The notes below the pieces were generated by a model. It did not search any database, was not told where the DNA came from, and worked only from the letters and a program-made list of their open reading frames with translations. The translations under genes were made by a program, and so were the position numbers. This document shows positions 62,902 to 64,000 of a stretch of DNA of 64,000 bases, piece after piece. Numbering within the stretch: the first letter of the stretch is position 1; each line of letters begins with the position of its first letter. Origin of the DNA: Sulfitobacter sp. HGT1 (lineage in GTDB: Bacteria > Pseudomonadota > Alphaproteobacteria > Rhodobacterales > Rhodobacteraceae); assembly GCF_013282155.1 (NCBI RefSeq), contig NZ_BLWI01000008.1, forward strand, positions 620,001 through 684,000. The letters are read 5' to 3'.

Positions 62902-63681
62902 TTAGACTTTGGCGCGTTGCGATAACCGCTTGCGGCCAACCTTGTCGCGGAACATGCTAATCAGCTCTTCATGCGGGACATCCGCGTCGATCGCCAACTT
63001 GCGCAGACCGAAATGCACATGCGCCATGTCTTCGTAATAACTGGTATAGGCATAATTCGTCGCGGCCCCTGCAACGGCCCCCAGCACCGGCACCGCCTGC
63101 GCGGCCAGCTTTTGGCCCAGCACCACAGCCAGCTTTGGCGCGACCTTGGCAATCACGGCCTGCATGGCCCGACCGCTCAGCGCGATGCGGGCTGACAAAA
63201 AGCCCAGATCGGCCCCGTCATCATCTGATAAAGGCCCCGCAGCAGCAAAGACCTGCACGCAATCGAACTGCACATTCTCGGCCAGCGGATCAAACCCGTG
63301 GTCCACGGCAACCCCCTGGATCACCCGCAACAGCAATGTCGTGGTCACAGGCAGCTCTGCCAGGGCGGTGGGCAAACCACCTGCACCGCCAGCCGCCCCC
63401 ATCGCGGCACTCACCGCCTGGTTCAGCCAGCTTTTCTGGTCCGGCACCATGGACCGCGACGAAGTGGCCGCCTTCATCGCCTGACCCAATGCCTTGATCG
63501 TGGCGGTTTCCAGATTACGCCGCACGGCACCGGGCAGTTTGTCGATCAACCCTTCGGCACTGCCGCCGATCAGGTTCAGCACATTGATGCCCACCCCCCC
63601 TGCGCCCTTATAGCGGGCCGCAAGCTGGTCAAGCCGCACCTCAACATCCACGGTCGCTGGCAGGTCGCTTTCGATTTGCAT
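62902..63681 (-). CDS. EcsC family protein
   Basis: A 259-residue EcsC-domain protein. ATG 63681 (MQIESDLPATVDVEV) follows AGAGACCC. A Gly/Ala-rich segment SAAMGAAGGAGGLPTALAEL is characteristic, as are TTTLLLRVIQGVA and GAVAGAATNYAYTSYYEDMAHVHFGL. EcsC was named for a Bacillus gene in an ABC transporter locus. Its role is unknown; proteins may be membrane-associated. It converges with modC with a 12-bp gap. Confidence 0.85.
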   Translation of the reverse strand: MQIESDLPATVDVEVRLDQLAARYKGAGGVGINVLNLIGGSAEGLIDKLPGAVRRNLETATIKALGQAMKAATSSRSMVPDQKSWLNQAVSAAMGAAGGAGGLPTALAELPVTTTLLLRVIQGVAVDHGFDPLAENVQFDCVQVFAAAGPLSDDDGADLGFLSARIALSGRAMQAVIAKVAPKLAVVLGQKLAAQAVPVLGAVAGAATNYAYTSYYEDMAHVHFGLRKLAIDADVPHEELISMFRDKVGRKRLSQRAKV

Positions 63682-63731
63682 AGGGTCTCTCCGGCTGTTC
63701 GCTATAGATGTGGTGCTATTGGCGCGCCGTT

Positions 63732-64000
63732 TCAATCCGTCCAGCGCCTGACGTCACCCTCGATGCCGTCCCAGGCTCCCTCGACCAAGGCGCGGCCCAA
63801 GACGCGGGCGGGGTTGGTCGGCGGCGGCATCACGACATGTTCCAGCAGCGTAAAACCAAAGCGTTCGTAATAGGGCGCGTCGCCCACCAGCATCACCCGC
63901 GTCCACCCCAATGGCAAGGCTTGGGACAGGCTGCTTTCAATCAGCATACCGCCCAATCCTTCGCCCTGACGCGTCGGGTGCACGGCCACAGGCCCCAGCA
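63732..64000 (-). CDS. GNAT family N-acetyltransferase, partial
   Basis: The frame remains open to the end of the window, so the N-terminal part is missing; about 89 C-terminal residues are seen. LGPVAVHPTRQGEGLGGMLI is the acetyl-CoA-binding motif A (Q/RxxGxG/A), and VMLVGDAPYYERFGF is the usual C-terminal block of YhbS-like acetyltransferases. It may share a promoter with the EcsC gene, which follows 50 bp after its stop. The substrate is unknown. Confidence 0.85.
   Translation of the reverse strand, partial: LGPVAVHPTRQGEGLGGMLIESSLSQALPLGWTRVMLVGDAPYYERFGFTLLEHVVMPPPTNPARVLGRALVEGAWDGIEGDVRRWTD

Overview
The window looks like chromosome of a marine Roseobacter-group alphaproteobacterium (Rhodobacteraceae). 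It is GC-rich and densely coded. Family markers include a divergent Lrp-type putR/putA pair, a type B PutA with the C-terminal aldehyde-dehydrogenase-like domain, divergent metR/metF, neighbouring ptsP and lysC, a 106-residue protein of a Rhodobacteraceae-restricted family, and a PopZ-like acidic protein. The species cannot be named from the sequence alone.

Layout. 1-4.8 kb: a DNA-repair pair (radical SAM protein cut by the window edge, and a DUF4130-UdgX fusion), then a ribbon-helix-helix regulator, a PHB-depolymerase-type esterase and a C45 Ntn hydrolase. 4.9-9.6 kb: tRNA-Leu(UAA), a TPR protein, putR and putA. 9.6-19.8 kb: a racemase-like protein, rhomboid protease, SuhB-type phosphatase, CurA-like reductase, an MHYT histidine kinase, metR/metF, a hotdog thioesterase and an orphan CoxL-like molybdoenzyme. 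20-30 kb: valS, a crotonase with a tiny Tat-like protein, two PLP aminotransferases, an MsbA-like exporter, a glycosyltransferase and YgfZ. 30-35 kb: a CobW GTPase overlapping an amidohydrolase, a divergent LysR gene, and a graveyard of a dipeptide ABC transporter operon. 34.5-40 kb: efp, a PopZ-like gene, tolC, pcm and an FkbM methyltransferase.

40.0-45.9 kb is the accessory part. A broken IS3-type element is followed by a 5.4-kb element integrated into tRNA-Cys(GCA). A 47-bp exact copy of the 3' end of the tRNA marks its far end. The element carries a tyrosine recombinase next to the intact tRNA, a large AT-rich SMC-like/AAA_13 ATPase with a zinc-hook-like CPYC motif and a possible R-x3-E...H nuclease triad (RloC/PrrC-like), and three small unknown genes. 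This is the best candidate for an undescribed (probably defence) system in the window.

46-64 kb returns to housekeeping genes: proB, a thioesterase translationally coupled to an iron alcohol dehydrogenase, an RND efflux pair with its own terminator, a Rieske oxygenase, ptsP, lysC, an SDR, a DUF1178 protein, a NUDIX hydrolase, the modABC molybdate transporter, an EcsC protein and a GNAT protein cut by the window edge. modABC, the CoxL-like enzyme and the many Fe-S or molybdenum enzymes fit an aerobic, metabolically versatile heterotroph. No CRISPR array, rRNA operon or complete prophage is present.
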